Origin: Pelosinus fermentans JBW45
Lineage (GTDB): Bacteria > Bacillota > Negativicutes > DSM-13327
Direction of reading: 5' to 3'
DNA length: 64,000 nucleotides
Assembly (NCBI RefSeq): GCF_000271665.2
Contig: NZ_CP010978.1
Span: 3,874,501 to 3,938,500, forward strand
Positions 18,468 through 27,274 of the stretch are shown one piece after another. Position 1 is the first letter of the stretch, and every line of letters starts with the position of its first letter. A program made the translations under genes and the position numbers. The notes beneath the pieces were generated by a model, which was given only the letters and a program-made list of their open reading frames with translations, was not told the origin of the DNA and ran no database searches.

Positions 18468-19439
18468 TCACTTTGCCAGAGTTTTGACAACGCTTTTAAC
18501 TCCATACTCTGTCGCAACGATTCCCACTGTAAAGCCCGATCGATCTACGAAATAGACATGCCCTCCTTTCACTGCCTGTAAGGCACTCCATATGGAGTTG
18601 CCCTTCAAATCTTCAAGTTTTTTTTCAATACCCGGAACTTTCATTAAAAAGATATGATCAGGATTCAGTTCTGCCAGTCTTTCCAGGGAAATCCTCCCTG
18701 TTCTTTCCGGATAGCCATTAGGGGCATGCAATCCCAAACCACTTTGATCATCAAAATACGCGGGATAATTCTGCTTACCAAAGATACCAAACGAACCTTT
18801 ATCTGCCAATGCTAAGAATGCAAATGTTTCCTCTTGATAGGGTAAAAGTTTATCTCGTGATTGAACAATCAGCCACTCAAGCTGCGCGATACGCGCCTCT
18901 GCATCCTGTTCTTTGCCAATCACTTTTGCAATCTCCCGCGGCACACTTCTCCAATCAAGGGAAAGCGGCTGTGTATCTAACAAGACAACAGGAGCAATCT
19001 TGGATAATTCATCATATATCTCTTCGTTATATCTTGTACCAATGATTAACTCAGGTTCAACATCAAGCAATTTTTCAAGATTAATACTGGTTTGGCTTCC
19101 CAAGTCAATTAGAGAATTCGCTGCCAGATACGGTTTTAGTGAATCCCATTGTGACATAACAGTAACTTGAGGTGCTGCAACAGGTGGTGCATTCAGTGCA
19201 AACATCGTTTCTACAAGCGGGAAAGCCACCATGGCAATTCGCTGGGGCTGCTTTTCAATACTAATTTTATTACCTTTTGAATCTATGTAAGTCCGAGGGA
19301 AATCTGCTTCTTTTCCCGGCATTTCACTACTGTCAGATGATGGTTTGGAGGCAATATTTGTTTTCGGCTGGTAGCTGCATCCTACTAATCCTCCCGTAAC
19401 TATCCCTAATGACAGAAGTATTACAACTATTCTTTTCAT
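18468..19439 (-). CDS. Iron-siderophore-type ABC transporter binding lipoprotein
   Basis: 323-residue extracytoplasmic binding protein of the FecB/FhuD/BtuF class. The ATG at 19439 follows GGAGGAGG and opens a lipoprotein signal (MKRIVVILLSLGIVTGG, lipobox LVGC); a start 34 codons upstream in frame has no support. The fold is shown by RIAMVAFPLVETMFALNAPP, LGSQTSINLEKLLDVEPELIIG in the first lobe and LERLAELNPDHIFLM in the second. It precedes the ABC-B, permease and ATPase genes in one operon under the AraC regulator. The ligand is not determinable here. Confidence 0.92.
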   Translation of the reverse strand: MKRIVVILLSLGIVTGGLVGCSYQPKTNIASKPSSDSSEMPGKEADFPRTYIDSKGNKISIEKQPQRIAMVAFPLVETMFALNAPPVAAPQVTVMSQWDSLKPYLAANSLIDLGSQTSINLEKLLDVEPELIIGTRYNEEIYDELSKIAPVVLLDTQPLSLDWRSVPREIAKVIGKEQDAEARIAQLEWLIVQSRDKLLPYQEETFAFLALADKGSFGIFGKQNYPAYFDDQSGLGLHAPNGYPERTGRISLERLAELNPDHIFLMKVPGIEKKLEDLKGNSIWSALQAVKGGHVYFVDRSGFTVGIVATEYGVKSVVKTLAK

Positions 19440-19550
19440 ATGCCTCCTCCGTTTATTTGCCGTCACATTTCTAGCATTGATAATGAAATTCGACATCACT
19501 ACAGTACTATACCAAGTTAAAAAAAAAGTAGGAATAGACATATTCCTAAA

Positions 19551-20378
19551 TTACCCCGTATTTTTTTCTAAAAAGTTTCGCAACGTACTAGGTGAGGTAC
19601 CTGTACGCTTTTTAAAAAGCTTGCTAAAATAATAAGAATCAGAATAACCGACATAATCAGAGATTTCTGATACGGAGCAAGTTGTAGTGCATAGTAATTC
19701 TTTGGCGCGTTTCATCCGCTGTGATATTAAATATTCATTTGGACTCATCTTCACGTGTTTTTGGAACAAATAAGCAAATTGCTTACTGCTCAAACCATAC
19801 TGCCCAGCTAATTTTGGAATGGTCAGCTGTTCCATGTAGTGATTGTCCATATATTCAATTGACTGCTCGACTAGCGACCGTCCACTTTCCTTTCCCCGAT
19901 TTGTCGAACATGTCAAAACTTCATCCATGACACTTAAGAATAATGATTTCGCCCGCAGAGCCTGCAGGTTACTCGGCATTCTGCAGGTGTGGCAAAGTCT
20001 TTGCAGCATATCATTAATCCGCGGACTGTAGCCCGAGTCTAGTTCATAATGGGATAATGCGTAAGGAAATGTGTACTTTTCACTGTCAGGAATTTTATAG
20101 TGTATCAGCACAAATTCCCACGTTGACTCCCCAAGAACCTCTTTGTCCAACGTCATTCTAGGTCCTGCATGAAAAAATCTGCCGGGTTCCATTTCATAAG
20201 TCACACCCTCGAAAGTCATTCTTGCCTTTCCTCGCAAGGGAAAAATAATTCCTGAGGCTGCTGCAGTATAGGTTGCAAAACTTTTTCTGCCTGGTTCTAT
20301 CACAAATCTACCCGCGTCGACAATATTAAATGATATCCGGGAAAAACCGTCTGCCATATCATCAATGTTAACCTTCAT
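19551..20378 (-). CDS. AraC family transcriptional regulator of the iron-uptake operon
   Basis: 275-residue regulator with an N-terminal cupin-like sensing part (about 1-160, containing GIIFPLRGKARMTFEGVTYEM in split form) and a C-terminal double helix-turn-helix (about 170-272): LTIPKLAGQYGLSSKQFAYLF and CSVSEISDYVGYSDSYYFSKLF. It is the first gene of the operon, with GAGGAG before the ATG. AraC regulators placed this way (YbtA, Btr) use the imported siderophore as co-inducer; that role is inferred. It diverges from the nitrogenase-like genes and could control both sides. Confidence 0.9.
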   Translation of the reverse strand: MKVNIDDMADGFSRISFNIVDAGRFVIEPGRKSFATYTAAASGIIFPLRGKARMTFEGVTYEMEPGRFFHAGPRMTLDKEVLGESTWEFVLIHYKIPDSEKYTFPYALSHYELDSGYSPRINDMLQRLCHTCRMPSNLQALRAKSLFLSVMDEVLTCSTNRGKESGRSLVEQSIEYMDNHYMEQLTIPKLAGQYGLSSKQFAYLFQKHVKMSPNEYLISQRMKRAKELLCTTTCSVSEISDYVGYSDSYYFSKLFKKRTGTSPSTLRNFLEKNTG

Positions 20379-20486
20379 TGTACATGCTCCTCTTCATTAG
20401 AAATAAAATAATTACAGAATTATTTTTTATTGTTATCTATAAGAAACGAATTAACTCTATGCTTACAATGTTCGAAATACAATTAT

Positions 20487-20505
20487 GACAATGAATATCA
20501 TTATC
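20487..20505 (-). promoter_or_regulatory. Fur box
   Basis: Reverse strand GATAATGATATTCATTGTC matches the classical 19-bp Fur box GATAATGATAATCATTATC at 17 positions. It lies 109 bp before the AraC start and overlaps a possible TTGTCA -35 element for that operon, and about 135 bp before the promoter of the nitrogenase-like operon. Confidence 0.82.
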
Positions 20506-20640
20506 ATAATTGAATAAGCCCCAATTTGTCAATCAATCTCCCTTAAGAATACTGGGTTCAATGTTCATTTTTTAATATAAAATAGTATTCTCAATTAAAA
20601 ACCACTGAAAAAAACACATGCTAACTTTGAAATATCTCCA

Positions 20641-20669
20641 TTTACTTCAACTTTTTTACTTGGTATGAT
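20641..20669 (+). promoter_or_regulatory. Promoter of the nitrogenase-like operon
   Basis: TTTACT (20641-20646), a 17-bp spacer, and TATGAT (20664-20669) with an upstream TGG extension resemble a sigma-A promoter. The ATG at 20665 lies inside this -10 element, which supports TTG 20731 as the real start of the first gene. Upstream, AGAATACT (20546-20553) and AGTATTCT (20584-20591) are inverted copies 30 bp apart and could be an operator. Confidence 0.6.
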
Positions 20670-20730
20670 GGTAAATACATTGATTAATTTTCGATATTAT
20701 GAAAGCATATCGCAGAAAGAAGGTTTGTTA

Positions 20731-21480
20731 TTGAAAAAAATTGCTATCTATGGGAAAGGCGGTATTGGGAAATCCACGACAGTGTCCAATGTAGCAGCGG
20801 CTATGGCCTGTATGGGGCTCCGTGTGATGCAAATCGGCTGCGACCCTAAGGCTGACTCTACCCGCAACTTAACAGGTGGACAGTCCATTCCAACAGTGCT
20901 GGATGTTTTGCGGCAAAAAGGTGACGCCATGTTGAGCGATTTCTTAGTAGAAGGAGCTTGCGGCGTTTTTTGTGTGGAAGCCGGTGGACCAGTTCCGGGG
21001 GTAGGCTGCGCGGGGCGCGGTATTATCACTGCCTTTGAAAAACTAGCGGAATTAAACGCATTTGAACACTATAAGCCAGATATTGTACTTTATGATGTAC
21101 TAGGAGATGTTGTTTGCGGTGGTTTCGCCATGCCGATCCGCGGGGGCTATGCCGATGAAGTCTGCATCGTCACCTCCGGAGAAATGATGTCGCTGTATGC
21201 CGCTGCCAATATCACTCACGCGGTCAAAAGCTTTGGAAAACGGGGATATGCCACACTCCGCGGGCTAATCCTCAATGCTAAAAACATTGATAACGAAGAA
21301 TCCTTGGTTGCACAGGCTGCCAGTGAAATGGATACGCAGATTCTTTATCATCTCCCACGCGACCCACTGGTCCAGCAGGCAGAAGCACAAGGTAAAACTG
21401 TGACAGAGGCTTTTTCAGCTAGCCCTATGGCCGTGCATTATCAAACTCTAGCGGCTCTTTTATTGGAAGATTCACGCTAA
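20731..21480 (+). CDS. Nitrogenase-like Fe protein (NifH/BchL/CfbC family)
   Basis: ATP-dependent electron donor for a nitrogenase-like reductase, 249 residues. The TTG at 20731 has AAGAAGG before it and gives [16 protein letters not shown], the family's usual N-terminus with the P-loop at 8-16. Both cysteines that hold the bridging [4Fe-4S] cluster in NifH are present: C93 in GVGCAGRG and C129 in LGDVVCGGF (C97 and C132 in NifH numbering). The switch I region [11 protein letters not shown] is also intact. It is shorter than true NifH (about 290) and no nif genes for cofactor assembly are near, so nitrogen fixation is unlikely. Its partners are the next two genes. Relatives act on porphyrins (BchL), Ni-sirohydrochlorin (CfbC) or C-S bonds (MarH); the substrate here is unknown. 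Confidence 0.92.
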   Translation: MKKIAIYGKGGIGKSTTVSNVAAAMACMGLRVMQIGCDPKADSTRNLTGGQSIPTVLDVLRQKGDAMLSDFLVEGACGVFCVEAGGPVPGVGCAGRGIITAFEKLAELNAFEHYKPDIVLYDVLGDVVCGGFAMPIRGGYADEVCIVTSGEMMSLYAAANITHAVKSFGKRGYATLRGLILNAKNIDNEESLVAQAASEMDTQILYHLPRDPLVQQAEAQGKTVTEAFSASPMAVHYQTLAALLLEDSR

Positions 21481-21514
21481 CTAATTTCAGTCCAATTTGA
21501 AAGGAGCAAGGATT

Positions 21515-22807
21515 GTGCCCGTTTTACATGACAACATGTTGACTCATCTAAAGAAATTATCCACCCTCCAGTCAAATAAGGGAGTTCATTTTCTAACTCC
21601 CGCTGCTATTCCAGGCAGTCATTGTCCAATGAACGCTGCAGCCCGTTTAGCTGGATCGATACAAGGGCTGTCCTCACTAATAATAGGCACACAAGAGTGT
21701 GCCTATTACAGTCGATTGGTTCTTCGAGAGCCTTATGGAAAAGCTGGAGAACTCCATTGGATGTATGTGCTCGATGCCAATGAAGTAGTATTCGGCTGCC
21801 GAGAGGGTTTGAATCAGGCGCTTATTGAAATGGATCAAGCAGGCACAAAGGCCATATTGCTGATCGTTACTTGTTTGCCAGACTTGATCGGCGAGGACAT
21901 GGAAGCTATTATCCATGAGCTGCAGCCAAAACTAGCAGCGCGCCTTATTTCTATCTCTGCGCCTCATTTTGCCTGCAACGGTCACCCTTCTGGTATTTGG
22001 CGCACCTTAGAAGCTATGGCTGGCATTATGCAGCAATGTACTATTATTCCCCATAGTGCGAACCTCCTAGGTCTACACGCCGCATCTGCGTCAGAAATAC
22101 CTCTTTTAACTTCCTTGTCTGCTGCCGGCGTGAAGCTGCGAGGCTTAGGACCAGACAGCACACTGGATGAGTTTCTCAGCGCACCAGATGCAGCTATTAA
22201 TATTGTTCTGTCCCCTTATATGGCTCCCTTAGCAAAACGTATGGCCAATGACTTTAGTACCCCTTTTGTTTATTTGCACGATAAGTACAGCATAGATGAT
22301 ATTGATACGGCATACGCACGCATTGGGGAAATTTTAGATTTGGACTTCGGTGATGCTTTCACCAAAGGGCGAAACGCTTTGAAGAAAGCGCAGGAAAGAG
22401 CTGATGTTAACCTCAGCGAGTTAAGCTTTTTTGCAACCGATACATCCCTTGATCCCATTCCATTATCTGCTTACCTGTCCACCCAAGGCATGAAACCATT
22501 GCTGCTGCATATTGAAGAATTTTATCAGGAAGACAGGCAGTGGGCACAAGCCTTACATACCCAGGGACACGATCCCTTAGTGTGCCATCGGGTCAACAAT
22601 TTGGCGGAAGTATCCGTGTTTGAAATGCTAAAACCTGCTTTTAACTTAGGATCTGTACCGCCCTCACTGAAACAGAAAATATCTCATGTTGACCAGCTGC
22701 ATAAAATGAACGGCACCTTTGGTCATGAGCGAACCACCTGGCTGCTGGATAAAATAATGCAAGCGTTAGGCACGCCTGCAGCAGATTTGTCGAAAGAGGT
22801 GATGTAA
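21515..22807 (+). CDS. Nitrogenase component-1-like protein, cysteine-bearing subunit
   Basis: 430-residue NifD/BchN-like protein. The GTG at 21515 has an AGGAG site eight bases before it. Three cysteines fall at the positions that bind the P-cluster (or the DPOR NB-cluster): C37 (PGSHCPMN), C62 (GTQECAYY) and C120 (VTCLPDLIGED). The rest shows the repeated Rossmann-like folds of component 1. No clear equivalents of the NifD FeMo-cofactor ligands could be placed by eye. It overlaps the next gene by one base, so a 1:1 complex with that protein is likely. Function unknown; it is expected to receive electrons from the Fe protein at the front of this operon. Confidence 0.88.
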   Translation: MPVLHDNMLTHLKKLSTLQSNKGVHFLTPAAIPGSHCPMNAAARLAGSIQGLSSLIIGTQECAYYSRLVLREPYGKAGELHWMYVLDANEVVFGCREGLNQALIEMDQAGTKAILLIVTCLPDLIGEDMEAIIHELQPKLAARLISISAPHFACNGHPSGIWRTLEAMAGIMQQCTIIPHSANLLGLHAASASEIPLLTSLSAAGVKLRGLGPDSTLDEFLSAPDAAINIVLSPYMAPLAKRMANDFSTPFVYLHDKYSIDDIDTAYARIGEILDLDFGDAFTKGRNALKKAQERADVNLSELSFFATDTSLDPIPLSAYLSTQGMKPLLLHIEEFYQEDRQWAQALHTQGHDPLVCHRVNNLAEVSVFEMLKPAFNLGSVPPSLKQKISHVDQLHKMNGTFGHERTTWLLDKIMQALGTPAADLSKEVM

Positions 22808-24030
22808 TGGGATTGCACCGTTTTCATCCTACGCCATCTGGACGCATGGGTACTTTGTGGGCACTTTCTAGTATACGTAATGCAGCACTAGTGGAGTTTG
22901 GTTCCATGGGACATATGCTCTATGGGCGGGCAACATTAAAAAGAATGGGGAAAGATCCAGATTGTAAACTGTATTCTACCCATATTAATGAAAGCGATAT
23001 TGCCATGGGAGAAACCAATCGGCTGACGAGAGCGATTGCTGATATTGCTCTTAGGGATCAGCCTCGGGTAATTTTTGTGCTTCCCTCCACTATACCAGAA
23101 ATGATTGGTACGGATTTATCTGCTCTGTGCAAGGAACTGCAAACCAGTTATCCCCATGTACGGTTGCTGCCCTTTGAGGCCGGTGGTTTCAATATCGAAC
23201 TGCATCGTGGTGTGCAGGAGACTTTACTTTTGCTGGCAACAACACTGCCCCTGGATGTGCCGCCCACGCCAAATCCCACTTTTAACCTTATCGGGTCCTG
23301 CACTGACCTATTCCAGTTTAACGCAGACACCCAGGAAATTGTAAGAATGATGGAGGGAGCTTTCGGACTAAAGCCTTTATGTATAATGACTTCGGACACA
23401 TCCGTCGAAGATATCGAGCACATGGGCGGCGCTCATATCAATCTGGTAATTCGCCGGGAAGGCTTGTCCGCTGCCTGCCATTTACAACAGCAATTTGGTA
23501 CCCCTTTAGTCGAGGGTCGCCCCTACGGCATGCAGGGTACATACTCTTGGTTAGAGCAAATCGCTCAAATACTGGATAAGCCCATCAATCAAAGTTTTAT
23601 TTTGCAAGAACAAGCTGAAGCACGACCTATTATGGAAATCGCCCCTGGCTTTTTCTCTCATCAAAAAAAAACCGTGAAATTGTCCATCGGCGGTCATGCC
23701 GATGTAGTTGCAGGAATCCTTACTTATGCCTGCAGCGAACTAGGACTTACCCCTGATCTGTGCTGGTGCGATAGTCCTGCCATGGCGACAGAAGATCTGC
23801 CCTATTGGCAGGAAGCACAGTGGTCACAAACTATAACTAACAGACATCAGGGGCTGCTCATGGCCAGTGGCGAAGTGCTGACGTGGGCCGGTCGCAACAA
23901 TTTGGCGATGCAAATTGCCAATCCTAGTCGTGGATGGCAAATGTACCCCTATTCTCCACCGTATATGGGATTTCGCGGTGCAATGAATTTGGCGACCATG
24001 TGGATGAATGAAGTCGTACGAATACTCTAA
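22807..24030 (+). CDS. Nitrogenase component-1-like protein, cysteine-poor partner subunit
   Basis: 407-residue NifK/BchB-like protein. Segments aligned by eye to the P-cluster cysteine sites lack cysteine: TPSGRMGTLW, FGSMGHMLYGR (His at the second site) and VLPSTIPEMIGTDL (no Cys at the third). So any inter-subunit cluster would be held by the three cysteines of the other subunit plus perhaps one non-cysteine ligand here, as in DPOR. The C-terminus APYMGFRGA-like stretch (YSPPYMGFRGAMNLATMW) is characteristic of the superfamily. Start and stop overlap with the preceding gene (TAATG). It is the last gene of the operon, closed by a terminator. Confidence 0.86.
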   Translation: MGLHRFHPTPSGRMGTLWALSSIRNAALVEFGSMGHMLYGRATLKRMGKDPDCKLYSTHINESDIAMGETNRLTRAIADIALRDQPRVIFVLPSTIPEMIGTDLSALCKELQTSYPHVRLLPFEAGGFNIELHRGVQETLLLLATTLPLDVPPTPNPTFNLIGSCTDLFQFNADTQEIVRMMEGAFGLKPLCIMTSDTSVEDIEHMGGAHINLVIRREGLSAACHLQQQFGTPLVEGRPYGMQGTYSWLEQIAQILDKPINQSFILQEQAEARPIMEIAPGFFSHQKKTVKLSIGGHADVVAGILTYACSELGLTPDLCWCDSPAMATEDLPYWQEAQWSQTITNRHQGLLMASGEVLTWAGRNNLAMQIANPSRGWQMYPYSPPYMGFRGAMNLATMWMNEVVRIL

Positions 24031-24037
24031 ATACAAA

Positions 24038-24069
24038 ACTCCCCTCTACCATAATGGTAAAGGGGAGTT
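24038..24069. terminator. Terminator between nitrogenase-like operon and pgl
   Basis: AACTCCCCT pairs with AGGGGAGTT and an inner TACCA/TGGTA extends the stem. It lies between convergent genes. Confidence 0.78.
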
Positions 24070-24074
24070 ATTGT

Positions 24075-24806
24075 TTACTTCTTATTAGCGTTGAGCAGCT
24101 TACTTGCACCCTGATCTAAGAACCAAAATAGTTCACCATTTTTGGGTGTAATCATTTGAGATGGCAATCTCAAATGATCCTGAGGTCCCTCTAGCACCTC
24201 ACACACAATTTGCGCTTTACTATCCCCCGTCACTAAAAATGCAACCGTCCTAGCCTGATTAATAAGGGGTGCTGTCAAGGTTACACGATGACTATCAAGT
24301 TCTGGTAAATACACATGACCAGTCCAATGTTTTTTTTCTTGTAATACAGAAGTGTTAGGAAATAAAGAAGCTGTATGCCCATCAGATCCTAAACCAAGAA
24401 AAATAAAATCCAATTGAGGCTCCTCTTCTGAAAAGGTCGATGCAATTACTTCTTCATATTCCTTGGCTGCTTGCTCAGGAGTTGAGTTGCACACAATGGG
24501 ATGAATTTGTTGTTGAGGGATTGGCACATGATCTAAAAATGCCTTTCGGGCCATAAGCTGATTGCTGCGAATATCATCCGCAGGCACATATCGTTCATCC
24601 CCCCAATAGATATGTATCCCTTCCCAAGGTATCTGATCGGAGTAAGGAGGCTTTGCTAGCATTTCATATATTCTCTGTGGTGTTTGCCCGCCAGCTAAAG
24701 ATACGGTAAACCGACCTCTTTCTGCTACTGCCAAACATGCCTTTTCTAAGAATAATTCAGCAACTGCGCTCCCCAGAGCATCTACATTCTCATATATTGT
24801 AATCAT
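24075..24806 (-). CDS. pgl: 6-phosphogluconolactonase
   Basis: Hydrolyses 6-phosphoglucono-lactone to 6-phosphogluconate in the pentose phosphate route, 243 residues of the DevB/SOL type. Landmarks are [18 protein letters not shown], the conserved [15 protein letters not shown], and [19 protein letters not shown]. Its ATG overlaps the stop of zwf by four bases (ATGA), so both enzymes are made from one message in pathway order. No gnd gene is adjacent. Confidence 0.96.
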   Translation of the reverse strand: MITIYENVDALGSAVAELFLEKACLAVAERGRFTVSLAGGQTPQRIYEMLAKPPYSDQIPWEGIHIYWGDERYVPADDIRSNQLMARKAFLDHVPIPQQQIHPIVCNSTPEQAAKEYEEVIASTFSEEEPQLDFIFLGLGSDGHTASLFPNTSVLQEKKHWTGHVYLPELDSHRVTLTAPLINQARTVAFLVTGDSKAQIVCEVLEGPQDHLRLPSQMITPKNGELFWFLDQGASKLLNANKK

Positions 24807-26320
24807 GTTTTTCTTCCTTCTTTTCTATCGAATTCTAAGCAGGCAGGAACCAACCATGTTCTTCCATCTTGGGTAATCAACTCTTCAGCAGATTTAGGTC
24901 CCCACTCACCCGGTGCATAATTAGGAAAATCTGCAGGAGAAGTCTCTTCCCAATGTTCTAATACGGACTCTAATACAGACCAAGCTGTTTCTACCTGATC
25001 ATTTCTCATAAACAGCCCAGGATCGCCACGCACAACGTCTAACAGCAATGTTTCATAGGCTTCGGGAGAAGAAGACTGAAATACTTCCTGATAGGTATAA
25101 TGCATTTCCACAGGTTTAATCTTCATCCCCGGTCCCGGCTCTTTTGCCTGTGTCCGCAGCATAATACCTTCCTTAGGCTCAATTTGAATCGCCAGGCGAT
25201 TGGACTGCATGACCTTATCAGAAAAAGGATGATGTGGTACCGGCCTAAACTGCAGGGAGATTTCAGAAACACGACCTGGTAAATGCTTACCTGTACGCAA
25301 ATAAAAAGGCACTCCCTGCCAACGCCAATTATCAATAAATAACTTCATTGCTACAAAGGTTTCTCTACCTGAACCTGCCGCTACATTTTCTTCTTCTCGA
25401 TAAGCAGGTACTGGAAGACCGTCTACCACTCCCTTGCTATATTGACCCCGAACAGCAAATTTTTCTACCTCATCTTTGCCTATAGGACGAATCGCATTGA
25501 GTACATCCACTCTCTTGTTACGAACTTCATCAGCCTGAAAGGAAGTAGGAGGCTCCATCGCCACCAGGCACATTACCTGTAATAGATGATTCTGGACCAT
25601 ATCACGCAGGGCTCCAGCCCCCTCATAATAGCCCCCTCGCTTGCCGACACCGACTTTTTCTGCCACTGTAATCTGAACATGGTCAATAAAGCTGCGGTTC
25701 CAAATAGGTTCCCACATAGCATTGGCAAAACGAAACGCCAAAATATTTTGTACCGTTTCTTTTCCTAAATAATGGTCTATGCGATAGATCTGTCCTTCAT
25801 CAAAGACACCTGTTAACACCTGGTTAACCATTCGGGCAGATTCCAAGTCTCTACCAAAAGGCTTTTCTATGACAATGCGATAGCTTGTTTTTCCGCGAAA
25901 AACCTCCTGCTGTCCTAACTGTTCCACAATTTCTGTAAATAAAGTAGGAGGAGTCGCAAGGTACAATACCTTATTAGCAGACTTATACCAGCCTTTTTTT
26001 AACTCTTCCAAAAGAAACCTATAGGTTTTTTCATCATGATAATCAGCTGCCATATAGGATATATTAGCTGCAAATTTTGACCAATCATCTTCCTTGCTTC
26101 TACCCCTGCGAGAAAATGCATCCACACCTTTGCGCAATTGCTGTCGAAACATTTCATCGTCGGACGCAGTACGTGCAATGCCAATAATGCAGAAAGGATC
26201 AGGCAATAAGCCATCAATAAATAAGTTGTAGATAGCAGGTATAATCTTACGCTGCGTTAAATCCCCAGATGCACCAAAAATAACAATTACAGTTGGCTCA
26301 ATTTTCACATCAAGCATCAT
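24803..26320 (-). CDS. zwf: Glucose-6-phosphate 1-dehydrogenase
   Basis: Oxidises glucose-6-phosphate to 6-phosphogluconolactone with NADP+ (or NAD+); 505 residues, full length. N-terminal nucleotide fold [21 protein letters not shown] in split form, the active-site signature [21 protein letters not shown] (about residue 177; His and Lys catalytic), and [12 protein letters not shown] are clear. Two adjacent ATGs at 26320 and 26317 follow a GGAGGAATGG site. The 290-bp region upstream (26321-26610) is AT-rich, separates zwf from the divergent response regulator, and shows no gene. Confidence 0.97.
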   Translation of the reverse strand: MMLDVKIEPTVIVIFGASGDLTQRKIIPAIYNLFIDGLLPDPFCIIGIARTASDDEMFRQQLRKGVDAFSRRGRSKEDDWSKFAANISYMAADYHDEKTYRFLLEELKKGWYKSANKVLYLATPPTLFTEIVEQLGQQEVFRGKTSYRIVIEKPFGRDLESARMVNQVLTGVFDEGQIYRIDHYLGKETVQNILAFRFANAMWEPIWNRSFIDHVQITVAEKVGVGKRGGYYEGAGALRDMVQNHLLQVMCLVAMEPPTSFQADEVRNKRVDVLNAIRPIGKDEVEKFAVRGQYSKGVVDGLPVPAYREEENVAAGSGRETFVAMKLFIDNWRWQGVPFYLRTGKHLPGRVSEISLQFRPVPHHPFSDKVMQSNRLAIQIEPKEGIMLRTQAKEPGPGMKIKPVEMHYTYQEVFQSSSPEAYETLLLDVVRGDPGLFMRNDQVETAWSVLESVLEHWEETSPADFPNYAPGEWGPKSAEELITQDGRTWLVPACLEFDRKEGRKT

Positions 26321-26610
26321 CTATGCCATTCCTCCATTCCTTTTATACAGGTTAAGAAATTATCCTTCATCTACTCTAACCTATTCATAACAGCAATTTT
26401 TTCTACTTTCGAATACTCTTCCAATATTATAATAATTCTTTATATTATTATTAAACTCCTTGTTCTCCAGTATTTTACCCAGATTATTTTAAAATCAGCC
26501 TTTAGTCCCTGTTTGTAAAAGTAAATGCATTTCAAAGGATTATCCGCTAATATAATACATATATATATATTTCTCGATAAATTTTTTATCTGTAAAAATA
26601 AGGAGCTTTT

Positions 26611-27273
26611 ATGAAACTATTGCTGATTGAAGACGAACAACGGCTTGTTGAAGCCCTCTCTTATTTATTGAAGAAAAATGGCTATGCCACAGATATCGCT
26701 ATGGACGGGGAAAGCGGCATAGAAATGGCTTTAACTGGCATTTATGATGTAATTATCTTAGATCGAATGCTTCCCAAACTTGACGGCATTTCCGTTGTAC
26801 AAGAATTTCGTCACCGGGGCTTTGATGCTCCAGTCTTATTCTTGACTGCCAAAGATGCCCTTAAAGACCGAATCGAGGGACTAGACGCAGGTGCTGATGA
26901 TTATCTGGTTAAGCCTTTCTCATCTGAAGAATTATTAGCAAGGCTAAGAGCCTTAGCTAGAAGAAAGACGAAAGAGCTTATCAATAAAACCATCACAGTA
27001 TCAGGAATGATCTTTGATCCTTTGCGGGGTGAGGTTACCAAAGGTTCGGAAATTATTCAACTTAGTGTGAAGGAGTCCCTGCTATTAGAACTACTCATGT
27101 ACAATCAAGGGCAGGTCATTACGAAAGAACGTATTTTCGAAAAGATTTGGGGTTATTATTCAGAAACTGATATCGCGAATGTAGACCTTTATATTCACTA
27201 TTTGAGAAAAAAGCTAAACACAACCGCCATTAAAACAGTACGTGGTGTTGGTTATTTATTCGAGGAGAACTAG
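26611..27273 (+). CDS. OmpR/PhoB-family response regulator
   Basis: 220-residue DNA-binding regulator. The receiver domain has the acidic pair in LLIEDEQ, phospho-acceptor Asp in VIILDRMLPKLDG (about residue 51), Thr in LFLTAKD and Lys in LVKPFS. The C-terminal winged helix (about 125-218) ends with IHYLRKKLNTTAIKTVRGVGYLF. AAGGAG precedes the ATG. One base separates it from the histidine kinase gene, so the two form a cognate pair. The signal is unknown. Confidence 0.95.
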   Translation: MKLLLIEDEQRLVEALSYLLKKNGYATDIAMDGESGIEMALTGIYDVIILDRMLPKLDGISVVQEFRHRGFDAPVLFLTAKDALKDRIEGLDAGADDYLVKPFSSEELLARLRALARRKTKELINKTITVSGMIFDPLRGEVTKGSEIIQLSVKESLLLELLMYNQGQVITKERIFEKIWGYYSETDIANVDLYIHYLRKKLNTTAIKTVRGVGYLFEEN

Positions 27274-27274
27274 C

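Noticed and set aside
20665-20730. N-terminal extension of the Fe protein from ATG 20665
   Set aside because: The ATG lies within a likely -10 element and the 22 extra residues do not resemble the family; TTG 20731 has a ribosome site.
20731-24030. True nitrogenase (nifHDK)
   Set aside because: Component-1 partner lacks P-cluster cysteines, the Fe protein is short, and no nifENB or other nif genes are nearby.
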